From Sacculina carcini (Eukaryota > Arthropoda > Thecostraca > Sacculinidae), in contig OU696589.1 of assembly GCA_916048095.2 (NCBI GenBank), forward strand, positions 1,854,948 through 1,918,947: a stretch of DNA of 64,000 nucleotides. The letters are read 5' to 3'. The notes under the pieces were generated by a model. That model made no database searches. It saw nothing but the letters and a program-made list of their open reading frames with translations, and was not told the origin of the DNA. This document shows, in pieces, positions 62,516 through 64,000 of this stretch (the first letter of the stretch is position 1; the number at the start of each line of letters is the position of its first letter). The position numbers were made by a program, and so were the translations under genes.

Positions 62516-63257
62516 CACGGACGACAACTCTCGAACACCTGGCGTGTCAACTTGCCAAGTCTGCGACACGGCTAATGCTAGGAAGAGGACCATCTGCTGT
62601 TCCAGCTGCAGCGCCACGGCTCATCTCACCTGCGTAGGGTTGTCGCGTGCTCAGGCCAGCGAACTTCCTATTTGGCACTGTCAAACGTGCATCAATGCTG
62701 AGCTGCAGCATGGCGCCGTGGTACAACCTGTTGTCGACGAGACGGCACCAGATGACCTGGCAGAGGCCCTAGCCCAGCTAAGAAAGCGCTCACGCTTTGC
62801 TCATCACATAGCTCTCAGACACAGGCACCGAGCCGCCACAGAACTGACAGAGCTCATCACTGCTGCAGCCGAACAGCGTACAGCTCTGTCCTGGTGGCGT
62901 ATGCTGTCCTATGCATACACCGGTTTCAGTGCTGCCAAAAACGATATCAAACAGGACGAGCATCAATCAAACAACAAGCTGAACCAGAGCGACGACTTCG
63001 GCTTCAATAATGCCTATGTAGCTCGTCGCATTCGGTCAAAATGTGCTGACGGTGATGTCAGGGGAGCCCTGCGTCTAATCACAACGCCGGACACAGTAGC
63101 TCCTCTCAACGCTGAGTCGTTAATGGAACTCCACAACAAGCAACCACCAGCACCGCCCGATGAAGACCTGGACTCCATAGTGTACAAGCACCAGATGCCT
63201 CTTTCACCCACTGAAGACGATGTCGCCGCCACCATCCAGTCGATGTCCCCGGGCTAA
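62406..63257 (+). pseudogene. PHD finger and RT N-terminal region of the right-edge element
   Basis: The frame continues from LSKCHAEGM to a PHD-type finger (62553-62690: CQVC, CCSSC, HLTC, WHCQTC). It then has an Arg-rich helical region, a stretch KCADGDVRGALRLITTPDTVAPLNAESLMELHNKQPPAP (about 63040-63150), which is the usual lead-in of a non-LTR RT, and TEDDVAATIQSMSPG. A TAA at 63255-63257 cuts it just before SAGLDGVRPLHL. The fingers would bind DNA or chromatin and guide the RT, by inference. A neighbouring endonuclease is not visible. Confidence 0.7.
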
Positions 63258-63982
63258 TCAGCCGGTCTTGATGGAGTGAGACCGCTCCACTTGTGTCAGT
63301 TGGCGTCTAAAAAACTCCTGAGGCCGGTCGTCAGCAGCTAACCGCATTGACCGCTCTCTGCCATTGCGCTGTGGAAGGTGGCATACCAGACCAAGCCAGG
63401 AATGCATTTTATGGATCGTCTCTGATTGATATCAGGAAAAAGAGTGGAGGGATGCGCCCAATCGCAATCGGCAGCTCCTATCGCCGCCTAGCCTGCAAAC
63501 TTGTTGCGAGCCGCCTCCTAGCTGCAGTCGCGGGCGAGTTACGACCCACTCAGCTAGGAGTCGACACACCACTGGGGTGTGAGGCAAACGTGCATGCAGT
63601 TCGCGAATATGTCTCGGCGGCCGACCACGGCGTGTTGGTAAAGGTCGACCTAAGGAACGCCTTCAATTCGGTGCACCGACAAGTGCTACTTCAGGAGGCT
63701 TCGCGGCGCTATCCCGCCGCCATGCCCTTGCTTCGTCAGGCTTACGACAGTCTAACACCCCTCTTTGTCGCCGATCAGGTCATCTGGTCATGCAGGGGCG
63801 TGCAGCAGGGTGACCCACTCGAGCCAGTGTTATTTGCTTTAGCCATTGATCCAGTGTTCAGACAGTTGCGCTCTCCGTTGAACGCATGGTATCTGGACGA
63901 TGGTATGTTGGCGGGTCCGGTCGACCTGTCTCAGCCGACATCGCCAGGCTCATCCCAGCTATGGAGACCCTCGGCCTCATAG
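63258..63982 (+). pseudogene. Reverse transcriptase palm of the right-edge element
   Basis: After SAGLDGVRPLHL (63258-63290) and a frameshift or stop near 63340, the frame 63347-63982 gives RKKSGGMRPIAIGSSYRRLACKLV, LGVDTPLGCEA, VKVDLRNAFNSVHR (catalytic Asp), CRGVQQGDPLEPVLFALAI and WYLDDGML (YxDD intact). The QQGDPL and YLDDG forms mark a non-LTR group common in aquatic invertebrates; I cannot place its clade firmly. A frameshift near 63920 ends the frame, and the element runs off the window edge. Confidence 0.78.
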
Positions 63983-64000
63983 TCCATGATGCCAAGACAG

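Overview
The window looks like repeat-dense nuclear DNA from a metazoan, most likely an aquatic invertebrate. It holds many non-LTR retrotransposons (LINEs) of several clades, a Ty3/gypsy element, a DIRS-like remnant, a Tc1/mariner element, several hAT remnants, a Helitron-type helicase, a tRNA-derived SINE and long CA/TA microsatellites. One hAT pseudogene has introns with GT/AG borders. I found no conserved single-copy host gene, no rRNA gene, no free-standing tRNA gene and no CRISPR array. The species cannot be named from this sequence. Labels such as L2-A or Jk-2 are mine.

Layout. 1-3.1 kb: DIRS-like retroelement remnant (minus) beside two clusters of 18-bp repeats. 3.2-4.9 kb: degraded LINE. 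5.2-10.9 kb: nearly complete L2/CR1-like LINE (L2-A, minus), with an intact Tc1/mariner element (5417-6790) inside the TA microsatellite of its 3' UTR. 10.9-14.6 kb: second LINE (L2-B, minus), whose PHD-finger ORF1 and ORF2 share one frame and are separated only by a UGA. 14.9-20.7 kb: decayed Jockey-like LINE (Jk-1), split by a short LTR element (15119-19331, TSD GTAC), which is itself split by a 3-kb non-autonomous hAT element (16062-19054, 8-bp TSD). 20.8-28.2 kb: graveyard of hAT, gypsy and unclassified transposon genes. 29.2-41.7 kb: one old LINE (Jk-2) holding three later insertions: LINE Jk-3 (29.8-34.2 kb), a complete Ty3/gypsy element with identical 139-bp LTRs (34648-38726) and a tRNA-derived SINE (40.6-40.9 kb). 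42.1-43.4 kb: LINE fragment L2-D. 43521-51497: I-clade/Nimb-like LINE on the plus strand with a 14-bp TSD and a 1.6-kb tandem duplication of ORF1. 52.0-56.1 kb: LINE Rx-1 with three overlapping ORFs. 56.4-59.9 kb: GC-rich, frameshifted Helitron-type PIF1 helicase joined to a ubiquitin-specific protease (USP) domain. 60.2-61.9 kb: 5'-truncated relative of L2-B. 62.2-64 kb: start of a plus-strand retroelement whose reading frames carry a nuclear-receptor-type zinc finger, a PHD finger and a reverse transcriptase.

Nothing here forms a shared pathway. Each element carries its own replication proteins. The young, possibly competent elements are the mariner (348-aa transposase) and the gypsy element (1228-aa Gag-Pol). 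Most others carry a few frameshifts or stops.

Most notable: (1) the nuclear-receptor finger-PHD-RT element at the right edge; (2) the PIF1-USP fusion; (3) a UGA-CUA junction between L2-B ORF1 and ORF2, with no ATG ahead of the endonuclease; (4) a gypsy element with a probable self-priming site and a YLDN instead of YxDD active site; (5) stem-loop 3' tails on the L2-like LINEs.
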